Assembly: GCA_031272145.1 (NCBI GenBank)
Contig: JAISUL010000060.1
Coordinates: 1-35,571, forward strand
Direction: 5' to 3'
Length of the DNA: 35,571 nucleotides
Origin: Synergistaceae bacterium
GTDB taxonomy: Bacteria > Synergistota > Synergistia > Synergistales > Aminobacteriaceae
This document shows, in pieces, positions 15,256-22,963 of the stretch (position 1 is its first letter; the number at the start of each line of letters is the position of its first letter). The notes under the pieces were generated by a model that ran no database searches, was not told the DNA's origin, and saw only the letters and a list, made by a program, of their open reading frames with translations. Made by a program: the position numbers and the translations under genes.

Positions 15256-17408
15256 TGGCGGGCCGGGGACTCACTCTCTTGCCGCGGGCTCTGCTTTTTG
15301 CCTTGTGCCTCGTGATGGCAGGCATGGTCGTGCTGAGCGAGCCGGCTGACGCCGCCACCAGACGGAGCACGCGCAGGGCCGAGGCCAAAAAAGCCGAGCC
15401 GCCCGCCACCACGTCGTGGGACGTCACGCCGGACGACGACGGCTGGTTCGCGGCCGTGTCCCAGTCCTCCGACAAAAAAACCACCGCCGCCACTGATGAC
15501 GCCGCCACCGCCGAAAAGGCCGAGCAGGACGAGCGCACTCTCATCAACGCCGCGCGCATGATGCGGCGAGCCGGCATGGTTCAGTTCAACTTCACGGAGA
15601 TGGAACTGCCGAAGTTCATACGCTTCATGTCGGAGCTCTTTCAGGAAACAATCGTGCTCCCGCCGAACATAAACGGCAAGATAACGATCATATCCCCGAA
15701 GGCCTGCACCCTTCCCGAGGCGAGGCGGATAATCGTCTCTGTCCTGCAGACCAACGGGTTCTCCATACAGGACATGGGGGACTACAGCAAGGTCGTCCAG
15801 GGCGGGAACAGCGTCGACCCCAACGTGTACAAGGGCCGCGGCGGCCCAGGCTCCGGCGAGGAGACCACGACGTACATAATCCCGCTCAGCTACATAGTGG
15901 CGGACTACATCGTGCAGGCTATGCAGCAGGCCTTCGGGCAGAGCGTGATGGTCATCCCGCTGACGACCGGGCGCGACGTGCTGCTTCAGGGGCGATCCAC
16001 TGACGTGAACAAGGCCGTGGAGTTCATACGCGAGCTCGACGTGCCGGCCACTGCCCGCGTCCACCGCACGCTCAAGCTCAAGTTCGGCGACCCGACCATC
16101 ATAGCCAACCAGGTGAACGCCGCCGCTCAGGCCAGCGCCCCGCTGCGCGGCGTGGTCGCCATACCGGACGCGACGACCAAGCAGGTCATAGTCATAGGCG
16201 AGGAAAAGGTCATCGCGTCGGCCTCCAAACTGGTGGCAGACCTCGACCTCGACACCAAGACCGGCGACTTTCATATATACAAGCTCAAGAACATCGACGC
16301 CACAGTCGCGGCGGAGCAGGTCGGGAAGGTGCTCGCCGCCGCCGCCATGCTCCAGCCGAACAAAGAAGGCCAGTTCACCCCGACGGTCGTGCCTGACCTG
16401 ACCACGAACAGCCTGATATTCGCCGCGACCCAGATTCAGTACGACGCGCTCAAGAAGATCCTAGACGAGATAGACATCCTGCCCAAGCAGGTGCTCATAC
16501 GCGGCTTCCTGGCGGAGGTCAACGTCACGAACCTGAACAAGGCCGGCATAGACTGGTCGATCCTTGGCGGCCAGATGTGGGATAACTTCCTGCTCGGCGC
16601 CCAGGGCACGCTCGGCGAGAGCGGCATACCGGAGCAGTTCATAAGCTGGTTCAACAACCTGTCGCAGACCCAGGTCGCGGCGCAGTATGACCCTGTTACC
16701 GGACGCATCACTCAGGAGGGCTACACGACCTACCGGCCTCTTGCCCTCGCCTACTTGACGATCGAGATGCTGAAGAAGTACGACGCCGTGAACATCCTCT
16801 CCATGCCGCGCCTGATGTGCACGGACAACAAGGAGAGCTCGTTTCAGGTCGGGCAGGTCGTCCCGACCCTGTCCGGCACGACCGCCGACACGACCAACCC
16901 GAGCTCCGTGCAGAACAGCTACAACTACAAGGACCTGGGCCTGACTCTGACTGTCACGCCCCACATACGCAACGACGACGTCATAGCGATGGACATTGAG
17001 CAGACGACCGAGGAGCTGCTCACAGCCATAGGCAACGTTACGCCTGTGACGGCCAAGCGCCAGGTCAAGACCTCCGTGGTGGTCAAGGACGGGGAGACGA
17101 TCGTGCTCGGCGGCATGGTCAAGGAGGTCGAGAGGTCGCTGAAGCGCCGCGTGCCGGGACTGTCATTCATACCGCTCATCGGCGGCCTGTTCCAGAAGGT
17201 CGAGAAGGACAGGGAGAAGGTGGACTTCATAATCTTCCTGACGCCTCAGATAGTCCGCAACGCCGAGGATTCCCGCGCCGTCACCGAGGAGGCGGCGATG
17301 TCCGACAGCACCCGCTTCGGCGTGGACAAGTCCGAGCTGAGCCCGGAGGAGCTGGAAGTCGACAGGCGCTTCCGAGAGCTCTACCGCCGGAGCGCCAAAA
17401 CACAGTAG
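15255..17408 (+). CDS. gspD: Type II secretion secretin GspD
   Basis: 717 residues from the ATG at 15255, which overlaps the previous stop by one base and opens a signal peptide (LLPRALLFALCLVMAGMVVL). An Ala/Glu/Lys/Thr-rich spacer leads to an N0-like domain (VQFNFTEMELPKFIRFMSEL), ring-building N domains (YIIPLSYIVADYIVQAMQ; HIYKLKNIDATVAAEQVGKVL) and the secretin domain from about residue 420 to 655, with VGQVVPTLSG and VPGLSFIPLIGGLFQ. It forms the outer-membrane channel. The frame stays open upstream to 15138, but that stretch has no signal peptide and runs through the prepilin gene. No GspS pilotin is seen. Confidence 0.93.
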   Translation: MAGRGLTLLPRALLFALCLVMAGMVVLSEPADAATRRSTRRAEAKKAEPPATTSWDVTPDDDGWFAAVSQSSDKKTTAATDDAATAEKAEQDERTLINAARMMRRAGMVQFNFTEMELPKFIRFMSELFQETIVLPPNINGKITIISPKACTLPEARRIIVSVLQTNGFSIQDMGDYSKVVQGGNSVDPNVYKGRGGPGSGEETTTYIIPLSYIVADYIVQAMQQAFGQSVMVIPLTTGRDVLLQGRSTDVNKAVEFIRELDVPATARVHRTLKLKFGDPTIIANQVNAAAQASAPLRGVVAIPDATTKQVIVIGEEKVIASASKLVADLDLDTKTGDFHIYKLKNIDATVAAEQVGKVLAAAAMLQPNKEGQFTPTVVPDLTTNSLIFAATQIQYDALKKILDEIDILPKQVLIRGFLAEVNVTNLNKAGIDWSILGGQMWDNFLLGAQGTLGESGIPEQFISWFNNLSQTQVAAQYDPVTGRITQEGYTTYRPLALAYLTIEMLKKYDAVNILSMPRLMCTDNKESSFQVGQVVPTLSGTTADTTNPSSVQNSYNYKDLGLTLTVTPHIRNDDVIAMDIEQTTEELLTAIGNVTPVTAKRQVKTSVVVKDGETIVLGGMVKEVERSLKRRVPGLSFIPLIGGLFQKVEKDREKVDFIIFLTPQIVRNAEDSRAVTEEAAMSDSTRFGVDKSELSPEELEVDRRFRELYRRSAKTQ

Positions 17409-17424
17409 GAGCAGTGGCGTAGCG

Positions 17425-19041
17425 ATGGAAGCAGTTGACCTTACTAAACCTGACGAAGCAGGCCTAACGGCAGACGCAGCAGGCGGACATAATCCGGCGT
17501 TTGGCTCGCCGACCATGGGTGCGTTCGACTCGGCGCTCGCCGTCCTCAACGACCCGTTTTCCCACCACCCCCTGCCCGAGGCCAAGGAAATATCCGAGCT
17601 CCTGCCGGAGGCCATGGGGCTCGACGTGCTGCGCCTGTCGAAGATGCTCCCCCTGAGGATCGAGGACGGAGTGCTGGTCATCGGGTCTCCCTCGGTTGAA
17701 GCGTATCCGAGGGCGCAGATGCTTGGCGCGGCTCTGGGCTACCCTATATCGCTCGAGCTCCACTCGGACAAGGACATCTCCGAGCTGCTTCACACTCTAT
17801 ACGACATACGGAGCGTCGCTGCGGACGAGGCGGTCAAGAACATGGAGGGCATAGAGGACATCGACGACCTCAGCCGCGAGGACGTGCTGAGCGACTCGGT
17901 GGACGTGCCGGTCATAAGGCTGGTGAACGGCCTCTTCGTTGACGCCCTGAAGCAGCGCGCGACTGACATCCACGTCGAGCCATACGAGAACGAGGTGCTG
18001 ATACGCTTCCGCGTGGACGGGGTCTTGCAGGACAGGCTGCGCCTGCCCCGCACGCACCAGGCGCCCCTCACCAGCCGCATCAAGGTCATGGCCAAGATGG
18101 ACATAGCCGAGCACATGGCCCCTCAGGACGGGCGCATCGGCATAACCTTGGGCGATCAGGCGGTGGACATCCGCGTCGGCCTAGTCCCGACCCAGTACGG
18201 CGAGAGAATAGCCATGCGAATGCTGGATAAGGGGCACGGCCTCCTGACCCTCACCGACCTCGGCATGGAGGCGCACGAGCGCGAGGTCATGGACGGCCTC
18301 ATAAACAGGCCTCACGGGATGATACTCTTCACGGGCCCGACCGGATCAGGGAAAACCACGAGCCTCTACGCCATCCTTCAGGCGCTGGCGAAGCCCCAGG
18401 TGAATATAATCACTGTGGAGGACCCCATCGAGTACTCGCTACCCGGCGTGGGGCAGATACAGGTCAACGAGAAGGCGGGCGTGACGTTTGCGTCTGCCCT
18501 GCGCTCGATTCTGCGCCAAGACCCGGACATAGTGATGATCGGAGAGATGCGCGACTTCGAGACGGCGCACATCGGGGTTCAGGCGTCGCTGACGGGGCAC
18601 CTCGTGCTGTCGACGCTCCACACGAACGACTCGATAGGTGCGCTGATGCGTCTGGTGGACATGGGCGTGGAGCCGTACCTTGCCGCCGGCTGCATAATCG
18701 GCACTGTGGCCCAGCGCCTGGCGCGCCGCCTCTGCCCTGCCTGCCGCAAACAGGTCGCCGTCCCCCCGTCGATGGCGCGCTTCGGAGTGCAAAGCGCCTG
18801 GGAGCCCGTCGGCTGCCCGAAGTGCAACAACACCGGCTTCCACGGCCGGGTCGGCCTCTACGAGCAGTTCGTCGTGACGGAGAAGATTCAGGAGGCCGTC
18901 ATAGCCGGAGCCGCCGCGTCGAAGCTAAGGGAGATAGCCAGAGAGAACGGCTTCAAGACCCTGTGGGAGATCGGCCTCGACGCGGTGAGCACGGGCAAGA
19001 CCTCGCCGGACGAGCTGATACGGGTGGCAGGGGAGGAGTAA
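17425..19041 (+). CDS. gspE: Type II secretion ATPase GspE
   Basis: 538 residues. A GspE N-terminal domain is followed by the GspII/PilB ATPase core: ATDIHVEPYE and RFRVDGVL, Walker A GPTGSGKTTS near residue 303, VEDPIEYSLPGVGQIQVN (Asp box), Walker B region DPDIVMIGEMRD near 368 (usual family form GEIRD) and the His box STLHTNDS. The zinc-binding domain has CPAC near 436 and CPKC near 463. It powers pseudopilus assembly. GspF, GspG and the other platform proteins do not follow; instead a forward promoter and converging reverse-strand genes begin within 30 bases. Confidence 0.93.
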   Translation: MEAVDLTKPDEAGLTADAAGGHNPAFGSPTMGAFDSALAVLNDPFSHHPLPEAKEISELLPEAMGLDVLRLSKMLPLRIEDGVLVIGSPSVEAYPRAQMLGAALGYPISLELHSDKDISELLHTLYDIRSVAADEAVKNMEGIEDIDDLSREDVLSDSVDVPVIRLVNGLFVDALKQRATDIHVEPYENEVLIRFRVDGVLQDRLRLPRTHQAPLTSRIKVMAKMDIAEHMAPQDGRIGITLGDQAVDIRVGLVPTQYGERIAMRMLDKGHGLLTLTDLGMEAHEREVMDGLINRPHGMILFTGPTGSGKTTSLYAILQALAKPQVNIITVEDPIEYSLPGVGQIQVNEKAGVTFASALRSILRQDPDIVMIGEMRDFETAHIGVQASLTGHLVLSTLHTNDSIGALMRLVDMGVEPYLAAGCIIGTVAQRLARRLCPACRKQVAVPPSMARFGVQSAWEPVGCPKCNNTGFHGRVGLYEQFVVTEKIQEAVIAGAAASKLREIARENGFKTLWEIGLDAVSTGKTSPDELIRVAGEE

Positions 19042-19047
19042 TTGGGC

Positions 19048-19076
19048 TTGCACTTCGCTTCGGCCTATGGTATATT
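19048..19076 (+). promoter_or_regulatory. Strong forward promoter facing into the nuclease 3' end
   Basis: TTGCAC at 19048-19053, a 17-base spacer, then TATATT at 19071-19076 preceded by TGG (extended -10). Predicted start near 19083. No forward gene follows for 1.7 kb, so it would make RNA antisense to the reverse-strand nuclease gene or a separate small RNA. Confidence 0.65.
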
Positions 19077-19811
19077 CTGGCCAACAGAGTCGCTTTCCCC
19101 GTAGCGCACGCTGACACCTCCTTCCGGCCTAGCGGAGGTGCCGGAGGCAAGCGGGACCCGCGCCGGAGCGGGAGACTGAGAGACGGTGCCTCCAGACGAA
19201 AGCGACTTCTGTTTTCTGACCGTTCTTTTGTTAGCGGCGTAGACGGAGATAAGCGTGTAGTGCCCACCTACGGTCGGCCGATCTTTCCACGCGACCACAG
19301 CGCAAGGCGATGCCCTATCTCCGTCCCTTTCCACCACCATAAAATGTTTCCCGCCGCTGATTGGCAGGAAAGACGTGGCGTTTTGGAAGATGTAGTCAAT
19401 AAAATTTTCCACCGACGGCCGTTCGCCCATTTGAACGTCCGACCCTTGAATCTCCCTTTCGTGCTTTTTGGCGTGTATCAGGCCGGTTTCCGCATTCCCG
19501 ACCTGGACGCGGAGCTCCCCTGGGCTGCTGCGTCCCAGCGCAAGCTCTTCCGTAACACGCCCCCACACGGGGGAGCCGTTCTTAAGTACAAACTCATCAG
19601 GGGCAGCATCGGCAAGAGGTTTTCCGGAGGCCAGCGTAAAGCCTGCCCCCATGCTGTAATCGGGAGAGTTCCCCTCTTTTTCACGCTCGGCCGCTTTGTC
19701 TCGGATAAAGCGCTTCCCGTCCGATGCCACAACGTAGTGCCGCTCGCCGCACCAGAAGCTGGCCCTACCCTGTTGCCTCGCCTCTCGTGCGGCTTCGACG
19801 TACTCTCGCAT
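19065..19811 (-). CDS. Putative BECR-fold (barnase/EndoU/ColE5-like) nuclease of phage polyvalent-protein type
   Basis: 248 residues. The first 105 residues form a small module (REYVEAAREARQQGRASFWC, GERHYVVASDGKRFI). The second module starts TGLIHAKKHEREIQG, then SVENFIDYIFQNATSF, HFMVVERDG and GGHYTLISVYAANKRTVRK: a His-rich helix, a helix and a four-strand sheet, the arrangement of phage-associated barnase-EndoU-ColicinE5/D-RelE-like nucleases. The Ser/Pro/Gly-rich tail (SARPEGGVSVRYGESDSVGQ) is like the disordered ends of MuF-type polyvalent proteins. No other phage gene is next to it. The fold is judged by pattern, so confidence in function is moderate. It follows the 59-residue gene by 11 bases, suggesting a pair. 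Confidence 0.6.
   Translation of the reverse strand: MREYVEAAREARQQGRASFWCGERHYVVASDGKRFIRDKAAEREKEGNSPDYSMGAGFTLASGKPLADAAPDEFVLKNGSPVWGRVTEELALGRSSPGELRVQVGNAETGLIHAKKHEREIQGSDVQMGERPSVENFIDYIFQNATSFLPISGGKHFMVVERDGDRASPCAVVAWKDRPTVGGHYTLISVYAANKRTVRKQKSLSSGGTVSQSPAPARVPLASGTSARPEGGVSVRYGESDSVGQNIP
19088..19207 (+). repeat. Nested inverted repeats, candidate structured RNA
   Basis: AGTCGCTTTC (19088-19097) pairs perfectly with GAAAGCGACT (19198-19207). Inside lie CACCTCC/GGAGGTG (19115-19121 with 19134-19140) and GGAGGCA/TGCCTCC (19143-19149 with 19187-19193), which encloses CCCGC/GCGGG (19157-19161 with 19168-19172). Together they form a closed multi-branched fold starting about 5 bases after the predicted start of the forward promoter; TTCTGTTTTCTG follows it. 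The DNA also encodes the nuclease tail on the other strand, so either strand could be the functional one. I match it to no known RNA family. Confidence 0.5.
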
Positions 19812-19822
19812 GGCATATGTCT

Positions 19823-20002
19823 CTAAGCCCTGCCTTCCCGAACGTCGTCTACGCTGACGACCTTGAGGCCGTAGCGCTCGATGATGGGGTCGGTGAGCTT
19901 GTTGATGTACGCCAAGCGCTCTGGTATCGTCATGTTCTTCGTCGCTTTATACAGCTTGCGCCGAGCGGCGTAAATCCAGTCATCCGGTGTCCTTTTCGCC
20001 AC
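19823..20002 (-). CDS. Small protein upstream of the nuclease, possible antitoxin or immunity protein
   Basis: 59 residues from a GTG at 20002, placed 8 bases after GGAGGT (20016-20011), a site that lies within the last codons of the hydrolase gene. The sequence is helical and charged (DDWIYAARRKLYKATKNMT, then PERLAYINKLTDPIIERYG) and resembles short phage or antitoxin-like proteins of the type xxTKxMTxxERxxYIxxxxxPxxxxYG, but I cannot name a family. It begins 4 bases after the hydrolase stop and ends 11 bases before the nuclease, so the two are likely made together. Confidence 0.6.
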   Translation of the reverse strand: MAKRTPDDWIYAARRKLYKATKNMTIPERLAYINKLTDPIIERYGLKVVSVDDVREGRA

Positions 20003-20006
20003 CCCG

Positions 20007-20717
20007 TCACACCTCCAGCGAATCACCCACGGCCATAACCACAACCTTCACCTCGGCCTCCGATAGGTACTCGTCCGCCTCGACGCTTGCCTTGAACGCC
20101 TCCGCGTCCTGCGCTATGATCGGCCACGTGTTGTAGTGCATCGGAATCACTATGCTCGGGCGTACCAGCCGCGACGCCCTCAGCGCGTCCCTCGGGCCCA
20201 TCGTGAACTTGTCGCCTATCGGCAGCAGGGCAACGTCAATCCTCTCGTCGCCCAAAAGCGTCATGTCCATCGTCAGAGCCGTGTCGCCGGCGTGGTACAC
20301 CTTGACCGACTCCTTGAGGTCGACGGCGCCCTTGGGGTCGATCGTCCCGGCATCTATGATGAAGCCGCATGCCACGCCGCCCGGCGCTCCGCTGCCGTGG
20401 ATAGCCGACGTGAACTTCACCCGACCAAAGGCCGTGGGCACCCAGCCGCCCGGCTGCCCGACTTCCTTCTTGACCGTGTCTGGCAGAAGCGCAGCCGTCT
20501 CCACCGTGGCGTAAACCGTCGCGCCGCAGCGCACCGCTATGGCCTCAGCATCGCCCAAGTGGTCGGCGTGCCCGTGCGAGACAAGAATGTGCGTCGCGTC
20601 CACCTCCGAGGCCTTGATCGCGGCGTGCTCGTTCCCGTCCAAAAACGGGTCGGTCAGGATTTTGTAGTTCCCAACCGTCATCAAAAAACACGAATGCCCA
20701 AGATACTCTATCTTCAT
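20007..20717 (-). CDS. UPF0173-type metal-dependent hydrolase (metallo-beta-lactamase fold)
   Basis: 236 residues with MKIEYLGHSCF at the N-terminus, the zinc motif SHGHADHLGD (H48, H50, D52, H53), HAGDTALT and a late PMHYNTWPI. These are signatures of the YtkL/UPF0173 branch of the metallo-beta-lactamase fold. The substrate is unknown. The start has GGGAGGAA about 6 bases upstream. Its last codons carry the ribosome site of the 59-residue gene, joining it to the small-protein/nuclease pair. It is divergent from the M20 amidohydrolase gene. Confidence 0.9.
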   Translation of the reverse strand: MKIEYLGHSCFLMTVGNYKILTDPFLDGNEHAAIKASEVDATHILVSHGHADHLGDAEAIAVRCGATVYATVETAALLPDTVKKEVGQPGGWVPTAFGRVKFTSAIHGSGAPGGVACGFIIDAGTIDPKGAVDLKESVKVYHAGDTALTMDMTLLGDERIDVALLPIGDKFTMGPRDALRASRLVRPSIVIPMHYNTWPIIAQDAEAFKASVEADEYLSEAEVKVVVMAVGDSLEV

Positions 20718-20762
20718 GGCAAATTTCCTCCCCTGGGGTGAGTAATAAACCTTCCTTTAGTA

Positions 20763-20768
20763 TACAAT
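20763..20768 (+). promoter_or_regulatory. Possible promoter of the amidohydrolase-arn operon
   Basis: TACAAT at 20763-20768, within TATACAAT, 36 bases before the start at 20805. No convincing -35 is visible. The 87-base gap also has to hold the promoter of the divergent hydrolase. Confidence 0.35.
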
Positions 20769-20804
20769 GATCCGGCAGTTTTATTTTGCTGGAGGCAGTA
20801 GGAA

Positions 20805-21989
20805 ATGGACGTAAGAACACGCGCGCTGGAGCTGAACGGCTACATGGCCTCCATAAGGCGCGCGCTCCACTCACACCCCGAGGTCGGCCACGACCTCCCG
20901 TTCGCGGAGAGCGTCATAGCCGACGCCCTAGAGAACGCGTGGGACGTCAAGCCGGGGCAAGGGCGGGGGCACGGGGTTATCGCCACGCGGGGGGGTGGCC
21001 ATCCCCTTATCGCCATCAGGGCGGATATGGACGCGCTGCCCATCGAGGAGCGCACAGGCCTTCCCTTCGCCTCCCGCAACGGGTGCATGCACGCGTGCGG
21101 ACACGACGCCCACGTGGCCATGCTGCTCGGGGCCGCGAAAATCATCGCCGAGGCAGGGGAACTGGCTCTCAGAGGCGTTCGTCTGATCTTCCAGCCAGCC
21201 GAGGAGACCACGGGCGGCGCCGAGTCGATGATAGAGAGCGGCGCCCTCGATAGCGTCGGCGAGATAATCGCACTCCACACCGGGAACCTGTTCGATTTCC
21301 CCGGCAAAGGCGGAACAATGGGCGCCATAGGCTGCCGCCCCGGCCCGCTCATGGCAGCCTCGGCGCTGCTGGACGCCGTGTTCATTGGCCGAGGGGGGCA
21401 CGGAGCCATGCCGCACTTGACCGTAGACCCCATAGTCATGGCGTCCGAGGCGATTATGCGGCTCCAGACCATCGTCAGCCGCGAGATGAACCCCTTCGAC
21501 ACGGCCGTCATCACGGTCGCCTCGATAAGCAGCCCCAGCCCCTCCAACAACGTCATCCCCGACACGTGCGAGATGCACGGGACAATCCGTGCGTTCAGCG
21601 CCGAAAACATCACCTTTCTTATGGAGCGCGCCAAGGCAGTCATAGAGGGAGCTGCAGCAGGGGCGCGCGGCCATGCCGAGGCCAGCTTAACGCGCAACCT
21701 CCCGCCGCTCGTGAACGACGCGGGCGTCGTGATGCGCATGAGGAACGCAGTCATAAGGACTCTGTCATCTGACTTCCTAATCGGCCCTGAGGACGTGGCC
21801 CCATCGACCGGCGCCGAGGACTTCTCCCGCTACCTAGCGCTGGTGCCTGGCGCGATGTTCTATCATCGTTCTGGGCTAGGCCATCCGCATCACAGCTCCG
21901 AGTTTGACGTGGACGAGTCCGTGTTATGGACAGGCGCTGCGGCGCTTGCTTCGTATGTTTTGGGGTCTGAGACCCCTGAGGGTGCTTAA
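20805..21989 (+). CDS. M20 family amidohydrolase (hippurate/N-acyl amino acid hydrolase type)
   Basis: 394 residues. Metal site residues are visible in MHACGHDAH (C98, H100, D101, H103), QPAEETTGG (E133, E134) and the late STGAEDFSRYL. The dimerisation domain carries GRGGHGAMPH. Family members hydrolyse N-acyl amino acids, hippurate or indole-amino acid conjugates. Peptide and amino-acid use is common in Synergistota, so a nutritional role is plausible. Start chosen after TGGAGGCAGTAGGAA. It ends 2 bases before arnC, an odd partner for lipid A genes. An inverted repeat GGGGTC-TGA-GACCCC (21962-21976) lies just before its stop. Confidence 0.9.
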   Translation: MDVRTRALELNGYMASIRRALHSHPEVGHDLPFAESVIADALENAWDVKPGQGRGHGVIATRGGGHPLIAIRADMDALPIEERTGLPFASRNGCMHACGHDAHVAMLLGAAKIIAEAGELALRGVRLIFQPAEETTGGAESMIESGALDSVGEIIALHTGNLFDFPGKGGTMGAIGCRPGPLMAASALLDAVFIGRGGHGAMPHLTVDPIVMASEAIMRLQTIVSREMNPFDTAVITVASISSPSPSNNVIPDTCEMHGTIRAFSAENITFLMERAKAVIEGAAAGARGHAEASLTRNLPPLVNDAGVVMRMRNAVIRTLSSDFLIGPEDVAPSTGAEDFSRYLALVPGAMFYHRSGLGHPHHSSEFDVDESVLWTGAAALASYVLGSETPEGA

Positions 21990-21991
21990 GC

Positions 21992-22963
21992 ATGAATAAT
22001 AAGGTTTCCGTGGTTATTCCCGCCTATAACGAGGAGGAGACGCTCGGCGTGCTGTTCGGGCGGCTTTTCCCCGTGCTGGACTCGCTCGGACGTCCGTATG
22101 AGGTCATCTTCGTGAACGACGGCAGCCGCGACGCGTCGCTTGCGATGCTGCTGGCGGAAAAAGCGCGCCGCGCAGGGCTTGGTCAACCCCAAGGGGCTAG
22201 TCAACCCCAAGAGGGAGATAACTCCTTCAAGATACTCGACCTCGGCGGCAACTTCGGCCAGCACATGGCGATAATGGCTGGCTTCCAGCACGCGACGGGG
22301 GACGCGGTCGTCACCCTCGACGCCGACCTCCAGAACCCGCCTGAGGAGATACCCCGAATAGTAAAGCTGATCGACGAGGGGCACGACGTGGTTGGCACTA
22401 TTCGCGTCGACCGCCGCGACAGCCTGTTCAGGAAGGTCGCGTCACGTGCCGTGAACCGCATAACCAACCGCATAACTGGCCTGGCCCTGCACGACTACGG
22501 CTGCATGCTGCGCGGCTATCGGCGGGACATAATCGACATAATCAACGAGGCTGGGGAGGCGGCGACGTTCATACCGGCGCTGGCCCAGAAGTTCGCGTCT
22601 AACCCAACCGAAATCGCCGTTGCACACAGCGAGAGGGGGGGCGGCACGTCGAAGTACGGCCTGCTCCGCCTGATTCGCCTGAACTTCGACCTCATGACCG
22701 GCTTTTCTCTGGCGCCGCTTCAGGCCGTCACGATGGCCGGGCTGCTTATATCGGCGCTCAGCTTCCTGTTCGCGGCGTTCATGCTTGTCAGGCGCCTGCT
22801 GGTCGGGCCTGAGGCCGAGGGGGTGTTCACTCTGCTGGCGCTGCTGTTCCTGCTGACCGGCGTCACCATCCTGTGCGTCGGCATCGAGGGCGAGTACGTC
22901 GGAAGAATATACCAAGAGGTGCGCAAACGCCCAAGGTACGTCGTTAGGAAGGTGTATGAGTAA
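21992..22963 (+). CDS. arnC: ArnC-like undecaprenyl-phosphate glycosyltransferase
   Basis: 323 residues, GT2 family. VVIPAYNEEETL, VNDGSRD and TLDADLQNPPEEI (DAD at 110-112) form the nucleotide-sugar site; YGCMLRGYRRDI and SKYGLLRLIRLNFDL follow; two membrane helices lie near 235-262 and 272-296. ArnC moves 4-deoxy-4-formamido-L-arabinose from UDP to undecaprenyl phosphate. Other GT2 polyprenyl-phosphate enzymes look alike, but the two following genes are the formyltransferase and deformylase of the same pathway. The stop and the next ATG abut (TAAATG). A GQPQGASQPQEG stretch near residue 64 stems from an 18-base duplication. Confidence 0.88.
   Translation: MNNKVSVVIPAYNEEETLGVLFGRLFPVLDSLGRPYEVIFVNDGSRDASLAMLLAEKARRAGLGQPQGASQPQEGDNSFKILDLGGNFGQHMAIMAGFQHATGDAVVTLDADLQNPPEEIPRIVKLIDEGHDVVGTIRVDRRDSLFRKVASRAVNRITNRITGLALHDYGCMLRGYRRDIIDIINEAGEAATFIPALAQKFASNPTEIAVAHSERGGGTSKYGLLRLIRLNFDLMTGFSLAPLQAVTMAGLLISALSFLFAAFMLVRRLLVGPEAEGVFTLLALLFLLTGVTILCVGIEGEYVGRIYQEVRKRPRYVVRKVYE
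22182..22211 (+). repeat. Short tandem duplication inside arnC
   Basis: GTCAACCCCAAG occurs at 22182-22193 and again at 22200-22211, a period of 18 bases or six codons. It encodes QPQ-containing units in a surface loop between the NDGS and DADL motifs and keeps the frame. Confidence 0.8.

Noticed and set aside
15057-16274. Long reverse-strand open frame opposite gspD
   Set aside because: Low-complexity shadow in GC-rich DNA; no ribosome site or motif.
19083-19215. Known RNA families for the structured element (6S, SRP, hammerhead, common riboswitches)
   Set aside because: The conserved bases I know for these families were not found; only the fold is supported.
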